Positions 52,324 through 63,914 of a stretch of DNA of 64,000 nt are shown here, piece after piece; within the stretch, counting starts at the first letter, position 1; every line of letters starts with the position of its first letter. A program made the translations under genes and the position numbers. This DNA comes from Frigoriglobus tundricola (GTDB lineage: Bacteria; Planctomycetota; Planctomycetia; Gemmatales; Gemmataceae). The stretch spans positions 558,001 through 622,000 of the forward strand of contig NZ_CP053452.2 of the NCBI RefSeq assembly GCF_013128195.2, given 5' to 3'. The notes under the pieces are model-generated. The model ran no database searches and was not told the origin of the DNA. It saw only the letters and a program-made list of their open reading frames with translations.

Positions 52324-54495
52324 ATGAGCCGCGTCTCGAAGCTCGGTCGGTGGGTCGCGGGCGGATTGTTGGGCGTTGCCGGCGCCGCCGCGCCCGGCGA
52401 TGAGCCGGCGTCGATCGCTCCGGCGCCGCGCGCAGTCGTGCCCGTTGTCGATATGATTCCCGCGCCACACGCGGTGGCACCGACCGCCGACAAGGCCCCG
52501 GCGCCCAGAACACCAGGAGCGAAACCCGTTGTCGCAGCGGCCGCGGCGCCGTTCATGCCGGTGGCGCCATCGGACCGGTCGCCCGCCGGGACACCCGCGC
52601 CGCTGCCAGTACCGGCGCCCGTTCCCGGGCCGCTCCCGCCGGGGTTCGTTCCGCCGTCCGTCGCCCTGCCGGAACTCGGCGCGCCCGTTGTCTCGGCGGC
52701 AGGCACTCGGCCGGGCCAGCCGCCAAACCCAACCCCAAAAGACACCACCCGCCAGCCGATCGACCGGCTCCTGGAACCGACGAGTCCGACCGGACCGGCT
52801 GCCCCGAGCGAACCCGTACCACCGCCGTACGTGTACTTCCCGACCCTCGGCTTCGCCGGGAAGAGCGGCGTGCTGCCGCGGTCCGGCGGGAACGAGGAGT
52901 TCGAGACGGTCGAGGACCGGTGGCGCATCGGGTTCCCGGAGTGGGACCGGTACGGCCTGGGGCACCCGCGGGTGTTCGACTACCCGTACCGCCTCGGCCG
53001 GTGGTTCGACCCGTACAACCAGAACGTTCTCAAGGGCGACTACCCGATCATCGGGCAGCACACGTTCCTCGAGATCACCGGTACGAACAGCACGATCTTC
53101 ACCGGGCGCATGGTCCCGACGGCGACGACCCCGTTCGAGAGCACCGCCCGGCCGTTCACCACCGAGTTCTTCGGCCGCCCGGGGCAGTTCGTGTTCTCGA
53201 ACACGACGATGATCTCGGTGGACCTGTTCCAGGGCGACGCGGCGTTCAAGCCCAACGACTGGCGGTTGAACCTGACGCCGGCCGTGAACGTCAACACGCT
53301 GGCCGCGCAGGAACTGGCGGTCGTCAGCCCGGACGTGCGCAAGGGCCTGAACCGCGACCGGTCGTGGACGACCATTCAGCAGGGGTTCGCCGAGTACAAG
53401 TTGGCCGACCTCAGCCCGCAGTACGACTTCGTATCGGTCCGGGCCGGCATCCAGCCGTTCACGAGCGACTTCCGGGGCTTCATCTTCAGCGACGTGAACC
53501 GCGGCGTGCGCCTGTTCGGGAACCTGGACGGGAACCGCACGCAGTACAACATGGCGTACTTCGCGCAGTTGGAGAAGGACACTAACAGCCAGCTGAACAC
53601 CTTCACCAACCGCAACCAGAACATCGTGGTCGCGAACCTGTATCGGCAGGACTTCCTGTTCCCGGGGTACACGGCGGAGTTCAGCTTCCACTACAACAAC
53701 GACAACCCCTCGCTCAAGTTCGACAAGAACGGGTTCCTGGTCCGGCCGGACCCGGTGGGCGTGTTCCAGCCGCACGAGATCGACGCGTACTACCTGGGCT
53801 GGGCCGGCGACGGGCACATCGACCGGTTCAACATCTCGCACGCCTTCTACTGGGTGCTGGGCCGCGACACGATGAACCCGCTGGCCGGGCAGTCGCAGTC
53901 GATCAGCGCCCAGATGGCGGCCGTGGAACTCTCCTACGACCGGGACTGGGCGCGGTTCCGCGTGAGCGGCCTGTACCAGTCGGGCGACGGCAACGCGAAC
54001 AACGGGCACGCGACGGGCTTCGACGGCATCCTCGACAACCAGAACTTCGGCGGCCTGTTCGGGTACTTCCGGCAGACCCGCATCCCGCTGTTCGGGGTTG
54101 GGCTCAAGAACGACCAGAGCAACTTCGTGGACCTGCGGTCGAGCCGGATCCAGGGGCAGAGCAACTTCGTGAACCCCGGTCTGTGGCTGGGCAACCTGGG
54201 CGTGGACATCGACCTCACCCCGCGGCTGCGGTCCATCAACAACGCCAACGTGCTCTGGTACGACAAGACGAACACGCTGGAAACGTTCCTGTTCCAGAGC
54301 CACATCGACCGGTTCATCGGCGTGGACCTGGGCTCCGGCCTGGAGTACCGCCCGCGGCTGACCAACAACGCGATCTTCCTGGGCGGCCTCGGGGTGCTGA
54401 TCCCCGGCGCCGGGTTCCGCGAGCTGTACAACGCCCAGAAGAGCAAGGTGCCGAGCCTGTTCAACGGGTTCTTCCAAATGACCTTCACGTTCTGA
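52324..54495 (+). CDS. Outer-membrane beta-barrel protein, Pro-rich N-terminus
   Basis: The 723-residue protein. A signal-like segment (about 8-25) leads into an Ala/Pro-rich disordered stretch to about residue 175. About 200-723 is rich in amphipathic strands (FVFSNTTMISVDLFQGDA, YDFVSVRAGIQPFTSDFRGF, RFNISHAFYWVLGRDT, FLGGLGVLIPGAGF). It ends in alternating strand residues with a terminal Phe (GFFQMTFTF), the outer-membrane insertion signal. Length and style fit planctomycete porin-like proteins of unknown substrate. The start at 52324 is chosen for the signal; the frame begins 66 bases earlier. A strong palindrome follows. Confidence 0.86.
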   Translation: MSRVSKLGRWVAGGLLGVAGAAAPGDEPASIAPAPRAVVPVVDMIPAPHAVAPTADKAPAPRTPGAKPVVAAAAAPFMPVAPSDRSPAGTPAPLPVPAPVPGPLPPGFVPPSVALPELGAPVVSAAGTRPGQPPNPTPKDTTRQPIDRLLEPTSPTGPAAPSEPVPPPYVYFPTLGFAGKSGVLPRSGGNEEFETVEDRWRIGFPEWDRYGLGHPRVFDYPYRLGRWFDPYNQNVLKGDYPIIGQHTFLEITGTNSTIFTGRMVPTATTPFESTARPFTTEFFGRPGQFVFSNTTMISVDLFQGDAAFKPNDWRLNLTPAVNVNTLAAQELAVVSPDVRKGLNRDRSWTTIQQGFAEYKLADLSPQYDFVSVRAGIQPFTSDFRGFIFSDVNRGVRLFGNLDGNRTQYNMAYFAQLEKDTNSQLNTFTNRNQNIVVANLYRQDFLFPGYTAEFSFHYNNDNPSLKFDKNGFLVRPDPVGVFQPHEIDAYYLGWAGDGHIDRFNISHAFYWVLGRDTMNPLAGQSQSISAQMAAVELSYDRDWARFRVSGLYQSGDGNANNGHATGFDGILDNQNFGGLFGYFRQTRIPLFGVGLKNDQSNFVDLRSSRIQGQSNFVNPGLWLGNLGVDIDLTPRLRSINNANVLWYDKTNTLETFLFQSHIDRFIGVDLGSGLEYRPRLTNNAIFLGGLGVLIPGAGFRELYNAQKSKVPSLFNGFFQMTFTF

Positions 54496-54558
54496 TCGGC
54501 TGAGCCGGGAACGAACCGCCGACGCATCATGTGCGATCGCGTGGACGACTTTTTCTCT

Positions 54559-54619
54559 GGGGGCCGCGGGCGTCTCGCCCGCTTTTGGCAAAGAAGCGGG
54601 CGAGACGCCCGCGGCCCCC
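54559..54619. terminator. 26-bp perfect hairpin, bidirectional terminator or dispersed repeat
   Basis: Arms 54559-54584 and 54594-54619 with a nine-base loop. A T-run before and an A-run after (tttttct ... ggaaaaaagc) make it a terminator in both directions. It separates the porin gene from the nuo operon. The stem (GGGGGCCGCGGGCGTCTCGC on its left arm) resembles a dispersed palindromic repeat of Gemmata-type genomes, from memory. Confidence 0.8.
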
Positions 54620-54840
54620 GGGAAAAAAGCGTCCCTAGCAACTTGCTATCAGCGGTCCGGTCCCGCTTTCACGGTTCTCATTCTCCCGCCTCCCACCACG
54701 ACTTCATCAAGACGCTGCTTCGGCTCTCTTGACGCCCGCCCGGGCGCTTCCGCCGAATTCTCCTTGCGAAAGGCCGCGGAGAAACTTATCCCTATTACTT
54801 CATCACAGGCTCGATGCCCTTAACTCTCCCCCCGCGGTCG

Positions 54841-55419
54841 ATGTCGCTACCCGTCGTTCTGTTCGCTCTCGTCGCTACCGCGACGGCCGTTTCCGCCGTC
54901 GGCGTGGTCGCGTCGCGCGACGTGGTGCGGATGGCCCTGTGGCTGCTGTTCACGCTCGTGGGCGTTTCACTCGTTTACTTCCTCCTCGGCGCCGAGTTCG
55001 CCGGCGCGGCGCAGCTCCTGGTTTACGTGGGCGGGACGCTCGTGCTGGTCGTGTTCGGCGTCATGCTCACCGCCCACGGGCCGCTCCGCGCGTTGCACAC
55101 GCGACGGGCCGAGTGGGTGGTCGCGGGCGCGCTCGGGCTGGCCTTGTTCGCGTTGCTCACAATGGTGTCGCTCCAACTCGGCACGCCGCAACCCGACCCG
55201 GACACCGAACGCCCGGGAACGGGCCAACTCGGTCTGAGCTTCCTCGGCGTGGTGGAGACGAGTCCGTCCGGTCGCTTGTCCGGGGTGCCGGCTGATAAGG
55301 CCCTCTATCGGACCCGCAGCGCGTACCTGTTGCCGTTCGAGATCGTGTCGGTTCACCTGCTCGTGGTACTGGTCGGCGCGGCGTACCTGGCGCGCGCGAA
55401 GCGGCGGGTGAACCCATGA
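54841..55419 (+). CDS. nuoJ: NADH-quinone oxidoreductase subunit J
   Basis: A 192-residue membrane protein with five hydrophobic segments: VVLFALVATATAVSAVGVVA, ALWLLFTLVGVSLVYFLLGAEF, LLVYVGGTLVLVVFGVML, EWVVAGALGLALFALLTMVS and a last one near residue 165 (FEIVSVHLLVVLVGAAYLA). The order and the motif FAGAAQLLVYVGG are those of NuoJ, part of the proton-pumping arm of complex I. The start at 54841 puts the first helix at the N-terminus as in E. coli; an ATG 27 bases earlier is possible. Its stop overlaps the nuoK start (ATGA). It is first in a rightward operon whose upstream nuo genes are not in the window. Confidence 0.93.
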   Translation: MSLPVVLFALVATATAVSAVGVVASRDVVRMALWLLFTLVGVSLVYFLLGAEFAGAAQLLVYVGGTLVLVVFGVMLTAHGPLRALHTRRAEWVVAGALGLALFALLTMVSLQLGTPQPDPDTERPGTGQLGLSFLGVVETSPSGRLSGVPADKALYRTRSAYLLPFEIVSVHLLVVLVGAAYLARAKRRVNP

Positions 55420-55730
55420 GCGACGTGGGACTGACGCCCTTCCTGGTGCTGAGCGCGTTCCTGTTCGCGTGCGGGGTGACCTGTGTCGCGGTCAAGCGCA
55501 ACGCGATCGGCATCCTCATGGGGGTGGAGCTGATTCTCAACGCCGGGAACGTGAACCTCGTCGCGTTTTCGCGGTTCAATACGGGCTTCCGCCTGGAAGG
55601 CCAGGTGTTCGCCCTCATGGTCGTCGTGCTGGCCGCAGCCGAAGCCGCCGTCGCGCTGGCGATCATCCTCAACTTCTACAACAACCACGCCACAGTCGAT
55701 GTGGACGAGGCCGACGATCTCAAGGGGTGA
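55416..55730 (+). CDS. nuoK: NADH-quinone oxidoreductase subunit K
   Basis: The 104-residue protein with three transmembrane helices. The conserved membrane Glu residues are present: MGVELILNAGNVNLVAFSR (helix two) and VLAAAEAAVALAII (helix three). NuoK, homologous to MrpC, takes part in proton translocation of complex I. The length is standard (about 100). Translationally coupled to nuoJ by a four-base overlap. The short C-terminal tail NHATVDVDEADDL is acidic. Confidence 0.96.
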   Translation: MSDVGLTPFLVLSAFLFACGVTCVAVKRNAIGILMGVELILNAGNVNLVAFSRFNTGFRLEGQVFALMVVVLAAAEAAVALAIILNFYNNHATVDVDEADDLKG

Positions 55731-55738
55731 CCCCCGAC

Positions 55739-56032
55739 ATGGACCCGCTGTTCCAGTACGTCGTCGTGTTCCTGGTCGTGCTTCTGGTGGCGTACCAGAT
55801 CGTCGCGATCCGGTTCAGCGTGGCCCGCGTCGAGCGGAAGGTGGCTCACATTGCCGCGTTCCTGCGGATCGACACGTCTCGGGCGCCGCCGCCCTCCGAC
55901 CGGGTGAAAGAACTGGCCCGGCAGCCGGGCGGTCGGATCGCGGCCGCGCGGGCGTACAGCGCCGACACCGGTTTGGGGATCGTCGAATCCGCCGCGGCCG
56001 TTGATGATTATCTCGCGTCCCAGGACGAATGA
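55739..56032 (+). CDS. Small membrane protein with L7/L12-C-like domain, inside nuo operon
   Basis: The 97-residue protein. One N-terminal transmembrane helix (YVVVFLVVLLVAYQIVAI), then a short helix, then a C-terminal segment (KELARQPGGRIAAARAYSADTGLGIVESAAAVDDYL) that resembles the C-terminal domain of ribosomal protein L7/L12 (xxGxKIxxIKxxRxxTGLGLKEAK). Standalone tail-type domains with a membrane anchor are known but unstudied. It starts nine bases after nuoK and ends ten bases before nuoL, so it is a firm member of the operon. A structural or assembly role in complex I is an inference. Confidence 0.82.
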   Translation: MDPLFQYVVVFLVVLLVAYQIVAIRFSVARVERKVAHIAAFLRIDTSRAPPPSDRVKELARQPGGRIAAARAYSADTGLGIVESAAAVDDYLASQDE

Positions 56033-56041
56033 CCGAACACC

Positions 56042-58663
<2,622 letters not shown>

Positions 58664-58686
58664 CGGACACTCTACAGGGCCAAGGA

Positions 58687-60579
58687 ATGCCCGAATCGGA
58701 CCTGCTCTGGCTGTCGCTCCTCGTGTTCATGCCGGCGGCATGCGCGGCCGGGCTCCTCGTGTTCCCCTCGAAGTGGACCGAGGCGATGCGCTGGTGGGCG
58801 CTGTTCGGCTCCGCCGGCACGCTCTCGGTGGCGCTCTGCGTCGTCGTCGGCTATTACAACCTCCTCGACAGCCACCTCGACGCCAACGGGATGCCGCGGC
58901 AGTCCGTCCACACCCGCCTCGACGCCCGTGCGGACCAAGCGGCCAGTAACGCGGCCCAGCCGGTGCCCAAGGCGCTCCAGTCCGCCGACTGGATCGTCCG
59001 CCGGCCGTGGATCGCGGTCCTCAACGCCCAGTACGCGCTGGGCGTGGACGGCATCAGCCTGCCGCTCGTCGTTCTCACCGCGCTCGTGTCGCTCCTCGCG
59101 GTCGCGGCCAGTTGGACGATCGATCGATCGGTGCGCGGGTACCTCGCGCTCCTGCTGCTGCTCGAAACCGGCGTGATCGGAGCGTTCCTCGCGCTCGACT
59201 TCCTGTTCTTCTACTTCGCGTACGAGCTGATGCTGATCCCGATGTACGTGCTCATCGGGTTCTGGGGCGGGGAGCGCCGCCGGTACGCCGCCCTCAAGTT
59301 CGTCATCTACACGCTCCTCGGCGGCGTCTGTCTCCTGGTAGCTATGATCGCGCTGTACTCCGTGAACGTGCGCGACTTCGTGGACCAGGAGGAAGTGAAG
59401 CGCCGCGCGACGGAGAACGCGAAGATCGAATTCGGCCCGGAGCCGTCCCCGGTGCAGTTGACCCAGGCGCTGGCGCGCGTCGAGATCCACACGTTCGACT
59501 TCGTCACCCTGGCGAAGGTCGGGCGGGCCGTCGCGCTGGTCCTCAGTGGTCAGGAGGAGCGGCTGGCGGTGAAGACAAAGGTGATCGAGGAGCCGAACAG
59601 GGGGGACGACCCGACCAAGGTGCGGTTGTTCGCGCCGGGTGTGGACCGCGCCTCCGCGCTCGCGCGGCTGAAGACGCAACCGGTGTGTACGAGCCAGTTC
59701 CAGTACTACATTTTCGCCCTCTTGTTCCTCGGCTTCGCGGTGAAGGTGCCCATCGTTCCGCTCCACTCGTGGCTCCCGGACGCGCACGTCGAAGCGCCCA
59801 CACCCGTGAGCATGATCCTGGCGGGCGTGCTGCTGAAACTCGGCGGCTACGGTCTCATCCGCGTCGCGTTCCCGATCTGCCCGTGGGCGGCGGCCGAGCT
59901 GGCGTGGTGGGTCGGGCTGGTCGGGGTGATCGGCATCGTGTACGGCGCCCTGGTCGCGATGGGGCAGACCGATTTCAAGAAGCTGCTGGCGTACTCGTCG
60001 GTCAGTCACATGGGCTTCGTGGTCCTCGGCCTCGCGAGTTGGGGCAGCGCGGCGAGGGCTCAATACTGGCAGTGGGGCGTGGACGGCGCGCTGTTCCAGA
60101 TGGTCGCCCACGGCGTCACCGCGACGGCCCTGTTCTTCATCGTCGGCGTGGTGTACGACCGCGCCCACCACCGCGACCTCAACCGCCTGGGCGGCCTGAA
60201 AGAGCCGATGCCCCTCTTCGCCGGTATGAGCGCGATCCTGTTTTTCGCGTCAATGGGCCTGCCGGGCCTGTGCGGGTTCGTGGGCGAGTTCTGCGTCCTC
60301 ATGGCCGCGTGGAACTACTCGCCGGCACTGGCGATCCCGGCCGTGCTGAGCGTGATTCTCACCGCGGGCTACCTGTTGTGGACGTGGCAGCGCGTCTACC
60401 TGGGAACGAACCCGGCCACGCGCGACTTTCCCGAACTGACGCCGCGCGAGGCGGCGTGCCTGCTCCCGCTCGTGGTGCTGGCGATCCTGCTCGGGGTCGT
60501 TCCGGGAATGATGCTTTTCAACTGGATGGACCCGAGCGTGAGTGGGTGGATCGAAAACATGTCCCCGTTGAAACCGTGA
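58687..60579 (+). CDS. nuoM: NADH-quinone oxidoreductase subunit M
   Basis: The 630-residue antiporter-like subunit of complex I. The key Glu lies in FYFAYELMLIPMYVLIGFWGG. The signature is PLHSWLPDAHVEAPTPVSMILAGVLLKLGGYG, with further motifs AMGQTDFKKLLAYSSVSHMGF and GLPGLCGFVGEF. The usual length is about 500. The extra residues are mostly hydrophilic, about 240-330 (EEVKRRATENAKIEFGP ... PGVDRASALARLK), between conserved helices. This loop seems specific to the lineage. Start: ATG at 58687 after AAGGA. No nuoN follows. Confidence 0.95.
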   Translation: MPESDLLWLSLLVFMPAACAAGLLVFPSKWTEAMRWWALFGSAGTLSVALCVVVGYYNLLDSHLDANGMPRQSVHTRLDARADQAASNAAQPVPKALQSADWIVRRPWIAVLNAQYALGVDGISLPLVVLTALVSLLAVAASWTIDRSVRGYLALLLLLETGVIGAFLALDFLFFYFAYELMLIPMYVLIGFWGGERRRYAALKFVIYTLLGGVCLLVAMIALYSVNVRDFVDQEEVKRRATENAKIEFGPEPSPVQLTQALARVEIHTFDFVTLAKVGRAVALVLSGQEERLAVKTKVIEEPNRGDDPTKVRLFAPGVDRASALARLKTQPVCTSQFQYYIFALLFLGFAVKVPIVPLHSWLPDAHVEAPTPVSMILAGVLLKLGGYGLIRVAFPICPWAAAELAWWVGLVGVIGIVYGALVAMGQTDFKKLLAYSSVSHMGFVVLGLASWGSAARAQYWQWGVDGALFQMVAHGVTATALFFIVGVVYDRAHHRDLNRLGGLKEPMPLFAGMSAILFFASMGLPGLCGFVGEFCVLMAAWNYSPALAIPAVLSVILTAGYLLWTWQRVYLGTNPATRDFPELTPREAACLLPLVVLAILLGVVPGMMLFNWMDPSVSGWIENMSPLKP

Positions 60580-60695
60580 TGGGGTTCCGACTTGCGCGAA
60601 CGATAGAAGCCGTGCCATCACGAGGGACCGGCGCGCCTGGCTGCCTCGACAAACGGCGTTAGTCGCGGAAAGTACAGACCTCGCGGAGAGAACCC

Positions 60696-61154
60696 ATGCC
60701 CATCGCCACGATTGTCCTGGCCGTCCTGACTCTCGTGCCGCGACAGGCTGAGCGCGCACTCTACGGGTACGGCATCGTGATCGGTCCGCCCGGCAGCGGT
60801 GGTCATGAGCCCCTGACGCGCCAACTGACCGGTGACCTGCTCGAACTCCGATGTGGATTGCCGACCTATCTCGCGCAACCGTTCGCCGGGCTACTTGAGC
60901 GAGCGGGGGCCGTTTCAGCCGTCCTTGTCGCTAGTAGCGTCACGGCGGGTGCGCAAGTGGGTGAACAGTTAAATGCCATCGTGTGCCCGCTCGATAGCGC
61001 CTCCGACCTGCGGGGCAGATTCCTGCTCGGCACGGGCTTACGGGCGCCCGACGGGGTCGTTTATGCGATCGCGTGGGGCCGCGCGTTCGGTGGAGGGCCG
61101 TTCAAGGCGACACGACTCAGGGCCGTGGTCACGGCGCCAGTTCCGGCCAGATGA
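60696..61154 (+). CDS. Small protein after nuoM, unknown
   Basis: The 152-residue protein with a signal-like N-terminus (IATIVLAVLTLVPRQ). The rest has short beta-like and helix segments (YGIVIGPPGSGGHEPLTRQL, LPTYLAQPFAGLLERAGAV, VVYAIAWGRAFGGGPFKATRL). There is no recognisable domain. It is not nuoN. Start: ATG at 60696 with GGAG upstream. It converges with the ECF sigma gene (stops 37 bases apart). Could be a small secreted or membrane-linked protein. Confidence 0.6.
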   Translation: MPIATIVLAVLTLVPRQAERALYGYGIVIGPPGSGGHEPLTRQLTGDLLELRCGLPTYLAQPFAGLLERAGAVSAVLVASSVTAGAQVGEQLNAIVCPLDSASDLRGRFLLGTGLRAPDGVVYAIAWGRAFGGGPFKATRLRAVVTAPVPAR

Positions 61155-61190
61155 TTGTCTGCTTACACATTCCAGAGCCGTACATCGTCG

Positions 61191-61739
61191 TCACACCGCG
61201 TTCGCGAACTGCGCTTCCAGAACGCTCTTGAGCGCCTGCCGGGCGCGGTGCAGGCGCGTCTTCACCGCGCCGCAATTCGTGCCCAGCCGTGCGGCCGTCT
61301 CCTCCGTGCTCAGCCCTTCGAGGTCGCGGAGCCGGATCACGGTCCGGTACGCGTCCGGGAGCCGCTCGACGCCCTCGCGGACGCGCTCGCACGTCTCAGC
61401 CTGTGACAGCCCGCTGTCGCATTCGACCGCGTCCGTCGGGGCGTCGTCTTCCAGTGGCACGAGCCGCGACCGTTTCCGGCCACGCAACTTCAGCAGGCAG
61501 GCGTTCACGGTGATGCGGTGCAACCACGTACCGAGTTTCGCGGTGCCCTCGAACGTCGCCATCGCCCGGAACGCCGACACGAACGCGTCCTGCACGGCTT
61601 CCGCCGCTTCGGCGTCGCCGAAGAACCGGCGGGCCACGGCCGTCATTGCGCCGGCGTGTATGCGGACCAGTTCCGCGTAGGCATCGTTACTCCCGACTCG
61701 TAAGCCCGCGACCAATTCGGCTTCGTCGTAGTGCGGCAT
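61191..61739 (-). CDS. RNA polymerase ECF-type sigma factor
   Basis: A 182-residue sigma-70-family factor lacking regions 1 and 3. Region 2 spans about 20-90 (YAELVRIHAGAMTAVARRFFGDAEAAEAVQDAFVSAFRAMATFEGTAKLGTWLHRI as a consecutive pattern, with the aromatic/hydrophobic helix 2.3-2.4). Region 4 is about 120-175 (CERVREGVERLPDAYRTVI, GLSTEETAARLGTNCGAVKTRLHRA, a helix-turn-helix). Promoter specificity is unknown. No anti-sigma gene follows, since the next gene is on the other strand. Start: ATG at 61739 with AGGAG six bases upstream. Confidence 0.94.
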   Translation of the reverse strand: MPHYDEAELVAGLRVGSNDAYAELVRIHAGAMTAVARRFFGDAEAAEAVQDAFVSAFRAMATFEGTAKLGTWLHRITVNACLLKLRGRKRSRLVPLEDDAPTDAVECDSGLSQAETCERVREGVERLPDAYRTVIRLRDLEGLSTEETAARLGTNCGAVKTRLHRARQALKSVLEAQFANAV

Positions 61740-61745
61740 GTTCAG

Positions 61746-61750
61746 CTCCT
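61746..61750 (-). promoter_or_regulatory. Ribosome binding site of the ECF sigma gene
   Basis: AGGAG on the minus strand, six bases before the ATG at 61739. It rules out longer in-frame starts. Confidence 0.7.
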
Positions 61751-61895
61751 GTTGTTCGGATGACAGGAGCCAAAGCGAGGACCGTGCCGTGCCGCGTAGG
61801 GGAGGCCGAAGGGAATCGCAAGTGATCAGCCTGCAGGGAGTTGGAGAAAAGAAATTGTCCCCAGCCGATGTGGGGGCTACCGTCATCCCGGGACC

Positions 61896-61940
61896 GCCTC
61901 CCACGACATATCGTGGGTGCCGCGAAGGGCCGTGGGAGGC
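61896..61940 (-). terminator. Alternative hairpins after the sigma-54 activator gene
   Basis: A 10-bp stem (61896-61905 and 61931-61940) overlaps a 7-bp stem (61900-61906 and 61911-61917), so only one can form at a time. It lies 76-120 bases past the stop of the activator and upstream of the ECF sigma gene. The likely role is termination. Confidence 0.4.
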
Positions 61941-62015
61941 CCAAATCGTTCCGATCGATGTCATTACTTCGAGAGTGTCGCCCGCATGGGCGCGGCTGGC
62001 GGTCCGGGCGACTGA

Positions 62016-63914
62016 CTATGTCGCGTCGTGGCCGGGCCGCGAGATGCCGAGCTTTTTCATCCGGCTGCGAAGCGTGTTCGGGTGCAGGCCGAGCACCTTC
62101 GCGGCCCCGTTCGGCCCCTCGATCACCCAGCCGGTTTGGGTTAACACGCCCCGGATGTGATCCGTCTCGACTCTGACCAGGTTCTGCCCGCTCTCATCGG
62201 GTGAAGCCGAATCGACTGTAGCTCCTGCGACCGGCAGCACCTCGGGGTCGATTTCCAGTTCGGGGCCGTCGGAGAGGATCACGGCCCGCTCCAAGACATT
62301 TTCGAGTTCGCGGATGTTACCCGGCCACGAGTAGGCGACCAGCAGATCGAGCGTCTCCCGGCTCACGGTCTCGATCCGCTTGCCCATCCGACCGGCGAAG
62401 CGGTTCACGAAGAACCGCACCAGGAGCGGGATGTCGCCCGTTCGCTCCCGGAGCGGTGGGAGCCGGACCGGGAACACGTTGAGACGATAGAAGAGGTCCT
62501 CGCGGAGCTTCCCCTCCTTCGCCATCTTCGCGAGGTCGCGGTTGGTCGCGGCGATCACCCGCACGTCGGCCTTGACCGGTGCCGTTCCGCCGACGCGGTC
62601 GAACTCGCGCTCCTGCAACACGCGGAGCAGCTTCGCCTGCGTTTCCAGGGGCAACTCGCCCACCTCGTCGAGGAACAGCGTGCCGCCGTCGGCCAGTTCG
62701 AACCGCCCCGCTTTGCGCGCGGTGGCGCCGGTGAAGGCGCCCTTCTCGTGCCCGAACAGCTCGCTCTCGACAAGGCCCGCGGGCAGCGCGGCGCAGTTCA
62801 GTTTGATGAGCGGCTTACCCTTCCGCGGGCTGGCGGAGTGGATCGCCCGTGCCACCAGCTCCTTGCCGGTGCCGGTTTCGCCGGTAATTAGCACCGTCGA
62901 ATCGGTCCCCGCCACCTTCGACACGCGCTGGAGCACCGACACGAGCGCCGGGCTGCGGCCGACGATCTCGTCGAAGTTGTGGGCCGCTTTGATCTCCTCT
63001 TGCAGGTAGCGGTTCTGCTGCTGGAGCCGCGCCTTCTCCTGCTCCATCAGTACCCGCTCGGTGACGTCAATGAACATGGTGCGGGTGAACTTGCCGCCGG
63101 GATCGGGGCGCGACCACCACTGGACCCAGACCGAGCGGCCGTCGTCCTTGCGGCACAGTTCGAGCACGAGGCCACCCGGGTCGGTGCCGCGGCTGATCGA
63201 CGCGAACGCGTCTTTCACGCGCCGCCGGGCTTCCGGCGTGTCGGGCACGAGTGCGGTGCCGACGGTGCCGGCCACCTCCTCCGGTTTGAGACCGAGGATG
63301 CGGAGGGCCGTGCGGTTGGCGCGCAGGAACCGGGAATCAAGGTCTTCGTGGACGTACGCGATCGGCGCCTCTTCGAACAGGTCGCGAAAGCGCTCCTCGC
63401 TGTCCTTCAGCATCTTCTCGAACTTCAAGCGGTCCAGTTCGGCGGCGGCGCGGGCGGCGAAGATCTGAAACGTGTACAGCAACCGCGGTTCGGGGGGCAT
63501 CGGTTTGGTATCGAACACCGCGAGGTGCCCGAGAACGGCGCCGTTGGCGTCACGGAGCGGCACACCCAGATAGCTCTCCACCTCCGCTGAGCCGGGGTCC
63601 GACGCGAATTTGTGCCGCACGTCGGTCGGGTGGTGGCAGAAATTCCCCTCGAGCACGTCCTCGCACGGGGTGCCGGCCAGATCCCACTCGTCCGGCGGGA
63701 GGAACCGGCCGTTCTCCCAGTACGCGAGCGACCGGACCCGCGTCCGCTGGTCGGCGAACTCGGCGACGAACGCGTTCGGGACACCGGTCGCGGCGCTGAG
63801 GTTCCGCACGAGCGAGCGGAAGAATTCTTCGCCCGTGTACCGGGCGGTGCCCTCGACGATCGCGCGGAGGGCCGCGACTTCCTCGCGGTCGGCGGGTTGC
63901 TCCGAGTCGGACAT
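62016..63914 (-). CDS. Sigma-54-dependent transcriptional activator, GAF-PAS-AAA+-Fis
   Basis: The 632-residue protein. An N-terminal GAF domain (about 15-165, [40 protein letters not shown]) is followed by a PAS domain (about 170-295, [25 protein letters not shown]) and a short coiled coil ([19 protein letters not shown]). The AAA+ domain has Walker A GETGTGKE, the sigma-54 contact loop GAFTGA, Walker [10 protein letters not shown] and the Arg region [36 protein letters not shown]. The C-terminal Fis-type helix-turn-helix is [18 protein letters not shown]. The order is like FhlA/NorR relatives. The GAF domain may sense a small molecule or redox state. The target genes are unknown. Confidence 0.95.
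   Translation of the reverse strand: MSDSEQPADREEVAALRAIVEGTARYTGEEFFRSLVRNLSAATGVPNAFVAEFADQRTRVRSLAYWENGRFLPPDEWDLAGTPCEDVLEGNFCHHPTDVRHKFASDPGSAEVESYLGVPLRDANGAVLGHLAVFDTKPMPPEPRLLYTFQIFAARAAAELDRLKFEKMLKDSEERFRDLFEEAPIAYVHEDLDSRFLRANRTALRILGLKPEEVAGTVGTALVPDTPEARRRVKDAFASISRGTDPGGLVLELCRKDDGRSVWVQWWSRPDPGGKFTRTMFIDVTERVLMEQEKARLQQQNRYLQEEIKAAHNFDEIVGRSPALVSVLQRVSKVAGTDSTVLITGETGTGKELVARAIHSASPRKGKPLIKLNCAALPAGLVESELFGHEKGAFTGATARKAGRFELADGGTLFLDEVGELPLETQAKLLRVLQEREFDRVGGTAPVKADVRVIAATNRDLAKMAKEGKLREDLFYRLNVFPVRLPPLRERTGDIPLLVRFFVNRFAGRMGKRIETVSRETLDLLVAYSWPGNIRELENVLERAVILSDGPELEIDPEVLPVAGATVDSASPDESGQNLVRVETDHIRGVLTQTGWVIEGPNGAAKVLGLHPNTLRSRMKKLGISRPGHDAT

Noticed and set aside
60696-61154. 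nuoN
   Set aside because: Only 152 residues, with no antiporter-type helices or motifs.
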